From positions 66,039,224 through 66,103,223 of the forward strand of contig OZ024719.1 of NCBI GenBank assembly GCA_964016875.1: a stretch of 64,000 nucleotides of DNA, read 5' to 3'. Positions 22,889 through 34,902 of the stretch are shown here, in pieces. The position numbers and the translations under genes were made by a program. Origin of the DNA: Fallopia convolvulus (taxonomy: Eukaryota; Streptophyta; Magnoliopsida; Caryophyllales; Polygonaceae). The notes below the pieces were generated by a model. It made no database searches and was not told the DNA's origin. It saw only the letters and a program-made list of their open reading frames with translations. The first letter of the stretch is position 1. Every line of letters begins with the position of its first letter.

Positions 22889-24060
22889 TACTTACCCATG
22901 GTAGAACTCAATGTGCCTCTACGTTTGTTCGTATATAAAAACTGAATGAACATGTAACACTAGATAGAAAAGATTGCGTATCTTTATGTAGAATAATTGG
23001 CCATTATTGTTTGCATTAAGATTCGTATATTTTAAGATAAAGCATAGAAAAGATTTCGTAACAAATCTAATTCGTTAGCAATTTCTTTCTTCTTTTTAAG
23101 TCCGTGACATGAGCATATTGTGGTATGACAGTTGAATACACAAGCATGACAGTATAACATCTAGCTCGACTAGATTTTTACGAAAATCTCAACCCATTAG
23201 GATCTTTGCCATATCTTTGACTTTTTTTTTCCTCATTAGTTTCCGTATATTATAACTAATAAATCACTTAAAATATCTTTTCATATGCCTTTTATTTATT
23301 TATTTATTTATTTTTACAATTTTCGTTTTATGATTTAAATTTTTTGAATTTAATAATTCATTTCTAAAAAACATTACAAATATAAATTCAAATAATTAAA
23401 CAATAAAATAATAAAAAAAATAAAGTTACATAAATACCAAAAATGCATAATTTGCAATTTCTTATAATGTGGGGTACTTTTGCAAACTATTTTTGTGCAA
23501 GGGGGTACCCTTGCAAATCCGCCATTTTTTTATTAAAAATCATTTTACTTACTTGCACCGCAAGGCCGAACTTTCTTGCGGGACAAGTTTTAATTTTACT
23601 TGTGGGGCAAGTTAGCTTTTCTTGCTTTGCAAGTTTGGCTTATTTGCCTTGCAAGTGTGAGTTACTTGTGGTGTAATACTTGCAGTGCAAGATTGAAATT
23701 TCTTTTTCCGAGTGGCTCGTACTTAATTTAGGTACTTTTTTTCGAAGAGCTGGAGCGGTGGTCGGCATGTATCGGATCGAGTTGTACTAGTCCAGGTCAC
23801 TTGGTGCTTCGAGACTTCTGAAGATCTTTCATTTCGGTGGAGGGAACGTCAGCTGTCCATTTCGCACACCCGATGGGTTGACCTGTTGCCTGCGGCGCTT
23901 TTTTTAGTGCTTTACTCATCCCGATTTCGATCTCCTTTGCTCTCCTTTTCGAGAATTTGTACAATCTGTAGTCGTTTCTGCTTGCCTTTGGTGTATTTTT
24001 CTTGACCCTCCTAGCCGTTCACGGCTGCCGTTTTTTTAACGGCCTCTCGGGCTACCATTC
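22889..24060. other. Intergenic, possible LINE 3' region at the right end
   Basis: 22,889-23,700 shows nothing recognisable apart from a TTTA run near 23,297. From about 23,745 to 24,105 the sequence is less AT-rich and ends GGTACCCCGAATTCTTACC, then ATTTCAAAAAAAAA. This resembles the 3' end of plant L1-type LINEs, where a polyA tail follows. That assignment is an inference from the tail and the adjacent RNase H remnant. Confidence 0.4.
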
Positions 24061-24104
24061 TTGTTTGGTACCCCGAATTCTTACCTATTTCAAAAAAAAA
24101 CAGT

Positions 24105-24770
24105 TGTAATACCTAGGTGTACGTGCCTAGGACTTGTGTATTGTCCTCGATCATGTAGGAGTGTCGAGGAATTCGTTCAAAACCATACCGTGTGGTGGAA
24201 CAAAGCAAAGAATATTAATGATGAGGCTAATGTGTCGGAGTGCAGCAAGCGAGGCCACAAAAATACAAAAGAAAATGGGTGAAACCTCGAAACAGATTTG
24301 TAAAAATAAATTTCGATGGATATATCGTAAAAAAATTGGAATATCAACTTGTTGCATTTATCATAAGAGACCAATTTGGAAATAATATAAGTATGAACGC
24401 AACGAAAAATGACTACTAGAAGCAATGAGACTATTTCAGGCTATACAAGAAGCTCATAGAAGGAATCTTCGGCACATAGAAATTGAAGACGATAGTCTAA
24501 TTGTGATCAATGCACTCAAGGGAAGTCGATCTAGTCCCTGGACAATTGACATGCTAATTAGTATATAACATACACTTTGGTTATGTTGCAGTCTTTCGAG
24601 GGGGTCGTTACCAAACATATCCCTCGAGAATGCAATTTCGTGTCTGATTTGATTGCGAAGTTACACCACGATTGTAGTATCAATCAGATTTTCAACCATA
24701 AAGGGGTCCCGACCCTCATCCGTAAGGATGACCTAGTCGACCTAGTCTGCCTAATTTTTACCTATTAAAA
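24105..24770 (+). pseudogene. LINE/non-LTR RNase H (RVT_3) remnant
   Basis: 24,299-24,350 encodes VKINFDGY, the usual start of the RNase H fold with its first Asp. After a frame break, 24,420-24,566 encodes EAMRLFQAIQEAHRRNLRHI, then EIEDDSLIVINALKGS. Further on, HIPRECNFVSDLIAKLHHDC matches the domain's C-terminal helix (HxPRexN..AD.LA). Frameshifts and stops make it non-functional. Reverse transcriptase and endonuclease were not found. Confidence 0.65.
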
Positions 24771-24779
24771 AAATAAAAG

Positions 24780-26700
24780 ATAACCTATAATAATTTATTT
24801 ATAATATTAACTATTGTTTTTCAAAAAAAATCATATTACATTTCAGATTTCATATTACGTTTACTTTTTATTTAATTACAAAAAATAAAATAACTCTTTG
24901 TAAATAGTAATTTATTAAAAATGTTGTGGGATATTTCTAAGGCCCCTCAAGCCATACCTTCAAAAAATGTAATATAATTTATATTATTTTATACTATTTT
25001 TGAATACTTATCTTTCTACCCTGACGCACAATTAATTATGTATCAAGACCTGTTCATATAAATGTGACTGTTGAAGGATGGTTCCTTTCAACCCTTTGGG
25101 ATTTTGATAATAATAACCCTGACATATATCTTCTATGAAGTGTTTTAGGTAAAGAAACAATGAAATTGTTCATTGCAACAATGAGGCTCGAATTTTCATA
25201 AAATAACAACGGAATAATGAGAGTTCAAACGTTCTACAAAATACTCTATTTGATTCAAATTAATTGTCGTTTTAGCACTTTAAATTTGATCTATTTTATA
25301 TGTCGTTTTAGGGTTTTTTAAATAATTAATTAGGGATGAGTTATGAGAATTGTTATTGGAATGTGTTTTTATTAATTAATGTTATTCATTCATTGGTTGA
25401 AAAAATGTGATGAGTGGTGATATTTATAAAAAAAAATAACTTTTTGAATTTAGTTAATACTTTTCTTAATTCTTGTGTCGAAAATTAAAATGACAATTAT
25501 TTTGGATCGGATGAAGTAGTGAAGAGAATAGTACTAAAGGTCCTTGTTGTTGTGAGTTTCAAGGTTTCATGGAACATTGATAGGAATCGGGAAGTTTCAA
25601 GGCTTTAGCTAGGGAACATGTACTAGCTATCCGAAACGGTGGTTGCTTGTAGAATCAGGACCTATAAATTAATCAAAGGAGTTGCAAATTAACCAAGATA
25701 ATTTCACCCTAGAATTTTTGTTCCATTTTGCAAAAAATACAATGCTTGGTCATACATATGATTTTTTTTAATTTGAGAACATTGAACTGGTCTGGGAGTG
25801 TCTTGTTTACCTTCGAAGATCCACTATATAGTTTCTTGAATTCTTGTTTACCATGTGTGGTAATTAATCATGCAATTCAAGACGGAACAAGTTGCTTGGA
25901 AAAGGAGACAGTGTTACCTAGCTAGGGCAATTTCCCAACCAAGTGGGAAGATTGGTGGTGCCGGGTGGGATACGAATTCCGAGCCATGCCAAGACAAAAT
26001 CATATATGAACTAAGGTTGTGAGGTGCAAGATCCCCATGGTATGGTTTTTGATTAGGAAGTCAATTATGAGAGAGAAATTCCAATCATGGTATTGTTTTT
26101 GATTTGCCAACCTTAATTTCTTAATTAATTACAGTATGTACTAGTATTATTTACAGTCGAAATCTAATCATTGCTGACTTGAATCTCCTCTTTAAATGAT
26201 TGGAATTTGTCAAAGAAAGAGAGACAATTAAAGTGGCAAAAGTTTGGTACTCTAGATTCACATTCGATGTTAAGTTAAAATAAAACTTCTCATATGTAGA
26301 GAAACGAGAATTCAATCATGCCATCAACTAGTATGCATTCAATTAAGGTAGACCAAAAAAAAAAAAAAAAAGAAGAGGAGAACTTATTGGAGTATTATTT
26401 AAGTGACAATACTTCATTAAAATGTTAGTAGAAAATATTGCCATATTTAATATGGATATGGGTGATGTCATGGGTGGAGTAACAAAAATGATATTTTATT
26501 ATTGGGTAAAATTAAAAAGGTTTTCCTTTAGGGCATCAGGGGGCTAATTAGAGGCGGGTACGTGTCCTAATTGTGAGCGAAACAAATTGAGTTGTTTGAA
26601 TCGATTACCTAGCCTGGTCCCACAAATTAAACATACCCTAATTCACGCTCTCTCCTAATCCGATCCTCCACATCGCGTTGGCAAATATGCAAGCTGAATA
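24780..26700. other. Intergenic, nothing recognised
   Basis: AT-rich sequence with an A-run near 26,348-26,367. No frame shows a recognisable family and no complete transposon ends were seen. The last 250 bp become less AT-rich as they approach the bark-storage-like gene. Confidence 0.5.
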
Positions 26701-26712
26701 ATGCAAAAACCG

Positions 26713-26722
26713 CTATAAATAG
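26713..26722 (+). promoter_or_regulatory. TATA box of the bark-storage-like gene
   Basis: CTATAAATAG lies about 85-90 bp before the start codon at 26,806, followed by a CA-rich leader (ACACACACCACC). This is a strong plant core promoter consensus. Confidence 0.75.
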
Positions 26723-26805
26723 CCGCGAAGAACACATCAAATACTCAATACACACACCACCACTTACATCAGTATCATATATAGTTAGTCGTTTGATATA
26801 TCGAC

Positions 26806-27509
26806 ATGGAGTGGTGGGGGTCGAAAACGGCGCTAGGTTTGGTACTGGTGGCGGTGTTGTCGTTGCAGGTGCATTTGAGTATGCAACTGCCGTTTAGACA
26901 CCCTCTGCGGAGAGTGGTGGATCGGGTCAACGAGAAGGAAGGCCCTTTCATGGGCCTTGTTATGGCGTTTGACAAAGAGGAGAAGGTCCTCACAAAATCC
27001 GGCTTCTTCACAGCAAGCTCTTACATTCCCTCTATTCAAATTGCTGGTATGTTACCGTTACGCATATACTTGCATTGTACTAGATAATATTAAAAATAAT
27101 GTGGGACTAATTGAATTGTGTATGCATGTTTGCACGCGCGCAGGGAGGATATTCAACATTGGCACGGTGAAAGATGTACCCACTATTTACGTGATGACTG
27201 GGGAGCAAATTGTACGATCATCATCTATCTACTAATTATTAAGTAATTACCATTATAATTAATATCTACTAATTAATACTCCGTAGTATAAATGATGGGT
27301 GTGTACTGTGTACACGTGAAAACGTAACACAGGCAAATGCAGCAATGACGATGCAGATCCTGTACGACACGTTCGACGTGGTGGGAGTGGTTCACTACGG
27401 CATAGCTGGAGCCGTTAACTCGTCTTTGAACGTTGGGGATGTTGTCGTCCCAGACGCCGTCGCCTACTCTAACTCCTGGCATTGGATTGTAAGAAGATTA
27501 CTAGCTAGC

Positions 27510-27543
<34 letters not shown>

Positions 27544-29038
27544 ATCGATCGATCGATGTATAATGTATGTATGTATGCAGAATAACGGGACAGCAGAAGA
27601 GGGGACGTTTTACATGGAATTTGGCAAGTTCAATCTCCCCGAACCAGGCGACAGCCTACTCGGAGAGATTGAGTTCAATACCATCGAGCTATACACCAAT
27701 CAAGTTGGCAACGACAGTCGAAAGAACGATACCTTTTGGATCCAAACGGATCCTGCTTGGCTCACTTTGTCTCTTGATCTTCAGGTGCCTATGCATTTAT
27801 AAATATAAAGTCCAGATTCATATCCTATATATAATAATACTTGAACTAATGTATAGGGATTTCATCCTCACTTGTGTATAATTCACTTATCCCAACATCT
27901 ACATATATGTTAAAGCATAATTATGATTAAGGATTTGAAGGTTATCCGGCCATAACGTACTTTGGATATATTTACCCATGCATAAACCTTCCTTTGCTCA
28001 GAGGCAGCCACACACTGTGAGTAGGCCTGTGACACTATATATTTAAACCAAAATATAATTAATTAAGCCTTCCATGATTGACCAAAAAAATAATTAGTAC
28101 CCCTAAACTTTTCATAATGGTTTCCTTTTAAGAATAAAATAATGTTTATTTTATTTAAAAGTAATTGTCATTCTAGGTACTATATATTATAAAATAATGT
28201 TTATTTTAATCAATAAAAATGACAATAGCGTGTGTTGATGTGGGTTAGTATTTAGTAGCCCACTTTATTATAACGGATTATATTGGAAAAAGGATGTCAA
28301 AATATGTAAATGACAATTATTTTTGAAAAAAAAATCAAAGTTAGAATGACAATTATTTCTATCGATCATTTACTCAAAAATTATCTCAAATCTCCCGACA
28401 TTAATTAATTAATTAACCTTCCATGATTGAACGATTTGTGTGTACTCTTAAATAAAATAAAAAACAATATAAACGGTATGGATATATGGACGGCAAGTGA
28501 TAGAAGACTTCCATTATTGTTATTGACCATGGGACTTGCTCAAAACAAAATGTGAGATAATCATTAACCGATCGATTAACCCGGTCTATTCATGTGTCAT
28601 GTAAAGTCGTTATATTATAAAAATTTCTATCTTATGTCCTCAATACAGGACGTTGAGTTAAACCAGTGCTTGAACGTGTCATCAAGCAGCGAACAATGCG
28701 TGGCGGAACAACCTCAGTCCTACTTCGGACTCAAGGGCTCGACGTCTAACGTCTACCTGGCAAACGTGGCCTTCAGGGACTTCACCTTCCGCAACTTCAA
28801 CTTCTCCTTCGCCGACGAGGAGACCGCGTCCGTTGTTCAGACGTCGGTCTCCAACAACAAGCCCTGCGTCGTCTTCCGCGGAATCTCCGACTTGGGGGGC
28901 GGCACCGCCAACACCACCAGCACTAGCACCTCCAACAGCACCACTGATAAATACCTGGCCGCCTACAACTCCATGATACTCGCCGTCGAGTTTATCGGCC
29001 TCTTTGGTACCGACGCCAAAGTTATCCGCATGGCGTAG
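26806..29038 (+). CDS. Bark storage protein A-like (PNP/UDP-phosphorylase family)
   Basis: Exons 26806-27046, 27144-27211, 27333-27488, 27581-27784 and 28649-29038 give 352 codons. The first about 27 residues are a hydrophobic signal peptide (ALGLVLVAVLSLQ), pointing to the secretory pathway or vacuole. The family fold follows: GPFMGLVMAFDKEEKVL, GRIFNIGTVKDVPTIYVMTG, ANAAMTMQILYDTFDV and VVHYGIAGAVNSSLNVGDVV. The C-terminus has KPCVVFRGISDLGGG and LAAYNSMILAVEFI. The relatives are poplar bark storage protein and wound-inducible vegetative storage proteins. They share the nucleoside phosphorylase/MTA nucleosidase fold, and whether they keep activity is often unclear. A Ser/Thr/Asn-rich insertion (TSTSTSNSTTD) interrupts the last exon. 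Intron 4 is long (864 bp). A polyadenylation signal AATAAA lies near 29,080. Confidence 0.88.
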
Positions 29039-29099
29039 CGGCGTACCTACGTACGATCGAATATGTATGCGCATGCAAAATAAAGTTTTCAGTTGTGTT

Positions 29100-29414
29100 T
29101 GGTAATCAATTTCACGTGTACTTCCTATATCTATAATGATTAACATTTATAATAAATTGCGCTCATTAATTAAGTTTTAGTGCCTACTGCCTATGAAGGC
29201 TATGAAAGTTCTTTGCTTTCTTGCTTTTGTTTTTGCATTTTCCTTTTCTTAATTCCCGTATTTGTGTTTCGTCAATTTAATTATCAGCTGAATATATATA
29301 TATTTCATCTGTTTTTTTTTTTTTGAAAAAATGTACCAAAAATATGAAAGAATATATGTCTTTTAAATAAGATGATAATTACTACTCCGTAATAATATAA
29401 TATAATTATTAAAA
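29100..29414. other. 3' flank, nothing recognised
   Basis: AT-rich sequence with a TA run near 29,294 and a T run near 29,312. No coding or RNA feature was seen. Confidence 0.55.
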
Positions 29415-29754
29415 ATAGGATTGCTATGAAAGTAATTATGGATCAAACAATTTGAATATTGGAGTAATTAGTATGAATCATATAAAATGTTACTATATCA
29501 TCAAAATAGATGCTAAGAAACAAAGGAGTTAACATTGCACATTTGTTTAAGGATAGGTGGGAGATTGAAGGAATATGTATTCTTTAATTAAAATGACAAT
29601 TATTAATGATATAATAAGATTTATAATAAAAAATTATAATTCGAAGCATTTAGCTAATTAGTCTTAGTGCTTTACTATGACTTATACAGGACAAATTAAT
29701 TGGAGTTGACACATTGCTATTATATTCAGTTTGTTAAATTTTTTGTGATGCACA

Positions 29755-30115
29755 ATTAAGACACGTACCTGACCCGAAAATCGATTACCCGAAATATGGT
29801 TAGGTTCTTATGCTTAATTCGGTTCCTGACCTAAAAATCGGTTTGTTTATATATTTTTCGGTTTTTCGGTTAAAAAATCAGTTTTTTTATATATTTTTTG
29901 GTTCTTCGGTTACCCGAAATTATATATTTTTATATATTATTAATATATAACGGTTATTCGGTTTTTTTTTGGTTTTTTTTTTTTGTAAAACTGAACCGAA
30001 CCCGAAGTTTTTTTACAAGAATCGATCACCGAAAAGTTAACCAAACAAATTATCATTAATCGAACCAAAATAAGCGGTTCGGTTTGGTTCTTCGGTTCCA
30101 CGGGTATAAAGTCCC
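29755..30115. repeat. CGGTTTTCGGTT-rich block, MITE-like
   Basis: Dense words of TTCGGTT, ACCGAA and AACCGAAC in both orientations (left half mostly CGGTT, right half mostly ACCGAA). Such blocks are common in plant hAT-like MITEs. The sister copy of the duplication has unrelated sequence here. Clean inverted ends and a target duplication were not found. Confidence 0.5.
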
Positions 30116-30216
30116 AACCCTATTTTTGATGATGAAAAACCGGTTTGAATTTTACGGTTTGTTACTTTGAGTGTTTTAAGCAACAAGAAGAGATGTAGGC
30201 AACAACGACATGAGGG

Positions 30217-31694
30217 TGTTGAGAGAGGGTTTCTTGACAACAAATAAATTTATAAGTCAAGACCCCGCTGAGTATAGCGAAGTCAGGATCGTTCCACAGG
30301 AAGCAAGGTTGTCCGTTTATCAATCTACTAAAAAGCAAATAAAAACAAATAAAAACACTCACAAGTAGCCTCGTTAACGACGTTGTCAGGGTCGTTAACG
30401 AACCACCGAACACAAACACTTCAAATAACGACCTAATTGAATTCGGTACCGAGGCAAGTACTCAGCAACGAAAATTCACTAGAAATAATTCAAATAAAAC
30501 AAAGATCTAGGACTAGGGACACCACAACATAGCCAAGCATATAAACTCGTAAGAAGATAAGATCATGCCTTTAAACAGATAGAGTCATCAACTTTCGTTG
30601 ACTTACCAAGTAAATTAACCTACTTTCGTATCCTAATTCACTAATTGCTTGTTTTGGATCCAAAGCTTGAAACTTTCGTATTCAAACAATATCAACCTTC
30701 AAGTTACTAACTTTCTCTTTCAATCAAGTTAAAAACTCAAATTACCTCAACTTTCGTTTCGGTATAAGCACAACAACAATCTCAATAAAAGATAAAAGGC
30801 ATTCAACACTCAATCTTACTCATCAAACATGCTCAACTATATCGGGCTTAACCCCGATCCTAGAAAAGGAAACTACTCACTACTCATAACTAAGAAACTA
30901 ATAATTTCAATCAAAGGAAACATTGAAATCAAAACAAAACTCAAATTAATAAGAAAATATCGTCTTACAGAGATTCAGAAGAAACCGAAAACATCAAAAT
31001 ACCGAATCAAACTCACGACTAACGATCCCGGTGACTTTCGTCTACCGAGCCTCTTCGATCACAACTCCGATCCGACTTCTCTCTCTCTCGGCCCCTCCGA
31101 AATTCTCTTCTCTAAAAATTCTCTTCCAAAAGCTCCTCTTTTCTATGCTAGATAGAAGGGTATTTATACTAAAAAAACTAAAAAGGCTAAAAGATATAAA
31201 CTTTCCTAAGAAGATAGAAATAAACCCTAAAAGATAGAAATAAAATCTAAAAAGATAATAAGACCTAAAATACATATTCTAATAACCCCAAAAGATTCTA
31301 AAAAGATACTCAACCGACACGGAAATAAATTCCCGCTCAGGATCGGTGAATTATAAAATCAAAACTTCAAATCTTCTCCTTCGTGGCCTCGTTAACGAGC
31401 CCTCACAGCCTCGTTAACGAGCCTGAGCTTTGTTTTCTTCCACACTTCCTCCCGTAATCTTGAGCTCTGACTTCTTCAATCTTGTACTCCTCCGTCTTTC
31501 ACTGTAATGCTCCAAATTCAGCTCCATATAGCTCTTTTCCTCGCTAAAACCTACAAAATAGCGTAGCTTCCACTCTTTTCATAGAAATATGCATAACTAT
31601 CTAAAAACACTCAAAACTAAACCTAAACTTAACAAAACTAAACCTAATAAGCAAAGAAAACCTACTAAAAACTATACTAGAAATGCGAACATCA
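30217..31694. mobile_element. Probable solo LTR
   Basis: 1,478 bp beginning TGTTGAGAG and ending GAACATCA (TG..CA), flanked by the 5-bp direct repeat GAGGG (30,212-30,216 and 31,695-31,699). The sister copy near 32,535 is an empty site: AACAACGACACGACGATCGT aligns with the sequence left when the insert and one GAGGG are removed. Within the LTR, CCTCGTTAACGA words recur (30,371, 31,386 and 31,412). No protein coding was found, so internal recombination probably removed the rest of an LTR retrotransposon. Confidence 0.75.
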
Positions 31695-32765
31695 GAGGGT
31701 CGTGTGAATAAAGAAGAAAAAAGGAAAACAATCACGCTATGAAAGAGAAGTGACCATAGTGACTAGAAGTCGGGGGGAACGACGGAGGGAACAAGGGTCA
31801 ATCTATGTAGCATCAACGAGAAACTGTGGCTTGATAAAATTGATCAATTCTCACGTTTCTTAATTTTAATATAAGAAGTGCGTGGATGGATGAGAACCAT
31901 TGTTGGGAGTAAATAATTAGTTGTCGCCACATTCGCTAGGGGTTGCAGTATATGGTGGTATAATTTCTAGAAAGGAGATCATGGCTTAGATAGGATTGTT
32001 ATGAAAGTCATGGTGGATCAAACATTTGAATATTAACTAGTATGAATCATATAAAATGTTATTATATCATCACATTAGATGCTAAGTGATAAAGGAGTTA
32101 ACATTGCACACTTGTTTCAGGGTATGTGGGAGATTGAAGGAATATGTGTTCTTTAATCAAAATAACAATTATTAATGATATAATAGGATTTATAATGGAA
32201 AATTATAATCCGAAGCATTTAATTAGCTATTTAGCTAGATAAGCTTAGTGCTTTACTATGACTTATAGGACAAATTGGAGTTGGCACATTGCTATTTTAT
32301 TCAGTTTGTTAAAATTTTTGTGATGAATTCCTATTTTGATAATGACTAATAAACTTATGATTTTTCTTGATATGAGTTTGTCATCATAAAAAAGAAAAAA
32401 AATGTTGGGAACTTCGTGAGCTCCCTAGTTCCCTTGTGGTTTTGATGATGAAAATCCGGTTTGTATTTTATGGTTTGTTACTTTGAGTGTTTTAAGCAAC
32501 GAGAAGGGGTGTAGCTACTAGCTAGGGAACAACGACACGACGATCGTGTGAACAAAGAAGAAAAAAGGAAAGCAATCACGCTATGAAAGAGAAGTGACCA
32601 TAGTGACTAGAAGTCGGAGGAATGAAGGAGAGAACAAGGGTCAATCTGTGTAGCATCTACAAGAAATTGTGGCTTGATAAAATTGGAAAACTCTCACGTT
32701 TCTTAAGTTTAATATAAGAAGTGTGTTGATGAATGAGAACCATCGTTTCTAGAAAATTACCTATG

Positions 32766-33380
32766 GAACGACGGAGGGAACAAGGGTCAATATGTAGCAC
32801 CAACATTTTCACTTAGCCATACCTTATTTTTGAACTCTTAAAAAAAGCAACTCTTTCTCATATAAACATGTTTTTACATAAGAAAGAGTGTGGTTAAGTA
32901 AAAAAGCACGGGATGATTATATTGCAATTTACCATACAAACTGATGGGCTTTATGCCCAGCCATTATTCCTATGAGTTATTAGAAAGGTATAATTTTAAA
33001 TATTGGCCCGTCTTTGATTCATATGGGCTTAAGAGAGTTACGATCTTAGACATTGAACTTGCACTAGCGTTTAAGGATATTAGGGCTCGGCCCATGTACA
33101 CAAGTTGAATCTTCTGAACACATCTCTTCTGTATTTTCAATCCTAAGGACAGGTATGGTCTTGTTGAGGCTTGAGCAAAGCTCATTGGCGACCACAATAT
33201 TATGAATTATTACAATGACCTATTATGTTAATTGTTTTAGTTTACTAAAGGCATTTAGGCCGTTACAATAATAATCAGGAATTCGAACTTGTTATATAAT
33301 AGCCATAGATGTCATTACTTAATAGTTGAAGTAGTAGTGAGGCTTGGCTACTTATATCATTATTGGTGATGTATTTTTAA
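32766..33380. other. Intergenic, nothing recognised
   Basis: Mixed-composition sequence with GGCCCGT and GGCTCGGCCCATG (about 33,005 and 33,085), words often seen in plant LTRs, but no LTR ends or coding could be assigned. Confidence 0.45.
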
Positions 33381-33594
33381 TCACTTATCAAGACCAATTG
33401 ATATTTAACTAATTTTACTTTAAACTAGTACATTCTATTCATTTCCTTTTATGATAAGGGTAATGGGAAATACTTTAGCATATATAATCACTTATCAAGA
33501 CCAATTGACATTTAACTAATTTTACTTTAAAATAGTACGTTCTATTCATTTCCTTTTATGATAAAGGTAAATGGCAAATACTTTAGCATATATA
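33381..33594. repeat. 107-bp tandem duplication
   Basis: Two adjacent copies starting TCACTTATCAAGACCAATTG at 33,381 and 33,488, differing at only a few positions. The unit contains CATTTCCTTTTATGATAA. High identity implies a recent event. Confidence 0.88.
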
Positions 33595-33754
33595 ATATTA
33601 TAATCTTTTTTATTTTTTATATGTTTCATTATCTTAAATAAATTTTAAATATCGTAGAATGTTGGTCTTATTAATGAATGTTGGACAAACTAGCATTCTT
33701 CATGTCCCATCAGTTTATTATTACGACACCTTCAACAAAGGTCTCTCGTCAAGG

Positions 33755-34894
33755 CAGGGGCGGATCCAGGATTGTCTGAAAGGGGGGGCGGATTTTGTAC
33801 ATCGAGCTAGTACATCTGCTCGCCCGCACCAGCTGCTCGTCTGCTCGCCCACGCTGCGTGACTCTGACTTTAGTGCTTGTTGCTCGCGCGCTCGAGCAGT
33901 CGTGAGTGTTGTGTGCTCGTTTAGCTTTCGGATCAATCTATCCTAGTACATTATAAAGCAAAAACCATGTTTTTTGAAAAAAAATGTGCCACATGACATT
34001 CATTAATAATTAATATTATATTTTTTAATAATAAATATTACAATTACCTATCATTCTTTCTATTTATCCAATTTTTTATAATATATTAACTTGATCTATA
34101 TGTTGATATTTTTTATGGATATTTTTTTATCTTATAATATTTTTATCTATATGTTAATAATAACTTGATCTATTTTTTTATTTTAATTTTATGCATAATA
34201 CTTTTTTATCTTTAACAAGATTTAGGCTTCAAGTATACAATTTTTTATCTATATGTTGATAAAATTATGGGACACAATCTTAAATTTTTTTATAAATTAC
34301 ATAAATTTTATTACGATATTATATACAAGTATTTTTTATATTAATGTCATAATATAATCTTTAGTAATTTATCTAGTGAGTATCACGAGATTGAACTAGT
34401 TAGGAAAAATTTGAGATTGAGCCCAAATCAAAAGTGATGCGCTAATATTTTTTTAAGTTAAAACGTTTTCTTTATTTAAAAAGAAGCAGGTCACGTTTTT
34501 TTTTTAAAATGCCAATTGAAAAGTGATCAAAACGGTGCGTTTTTTTAAAATCAAGTAGCCCCCACAGGCACAGCTCTAACTTAAAAAAAATCAGTAGCTT
34601 TTTTGTATATACGACGACGTTTTTCACCATCCCACCCTCAGTCTTCTTCTTCCTTGTTAAAATACAGCAGCCCAACCTCCATGAACGAAGACTTTATTTT
34701 AAAATTAAGTTTTAATCTCCTCCAACGATCCGACCTTTGAACTCTTCCTCGTCATTGGCATCGCGTCGGGTAGCACTATGGGGGCGGAATTATAAAAAAA
34801 AAATCGATTCCGGATTCTCTATGTAAAATTCATTATTCCTCCGGACCGATGTGGGGGCGACCGCCCCCGCTCGCCCCCCCTAGATCCGCCTCTG
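33755..34894. mobile_element. hAT-type non-autonomous transposon
   Basis: Terminal inverted repeats CAGGGGCGGATCCAGG (left) and CCTAGATCCGCCTCTG (right) with a perfect 8-bp target duplication CGTCAAGG (33,747-33,754 and 34,895-34,902). The subterminal regions carry G/C runs (GGGGGGGCGG; CCGCCCCCGC). It has no transposase. A small Helitron lies inside it. The start CAGGGGCGG and the 8-bp duplication are diagnostic for hAT elements. Confidence 0.88.
33937..34399 (+). mobile_element. Small Helitron nested in the hAT element
   Basis: Starts TCTATCCTAGTACATTATAA after A and ends GATTGAACTAG before T, the Helitron A|TC...CTAG|T arrangement. It is closely related to the Helitron at 60,113-60,807. 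The 3' hairpin is weak. No coding content. Confidence 0.65.
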
Positions 34895-34902
34895 CGTCAA
34901 GG

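Larger units (their letters stand above)
29415..32765. repeat. Old tandem duplication (two copies, copy 1 enlarged by insertions)
   Basis: 29,415-29,750 matches 31,992-32,330, 30,120-30,210 matches 32,440-32,535, and 31,700-31,910 matches 32,545-32,750. All are in the same order and about 90 percent similar by eye. Copy 1 (29,415-31,985) therefore equals copy 2 (31,986-about 32,765) plus an inserted solo LTR (30,217-31,694) and a GGTTCGGTT-rich block (29,755-30,115) replacing about 100 bp. No coding function was found in the duplicated unit. Confidence 0.75.

Noticed and set aside
28682..29146. 154-residue minus-strand frame
   Set aside because: Antisense of the GC-rich last exon of the bark-storage-like gene.
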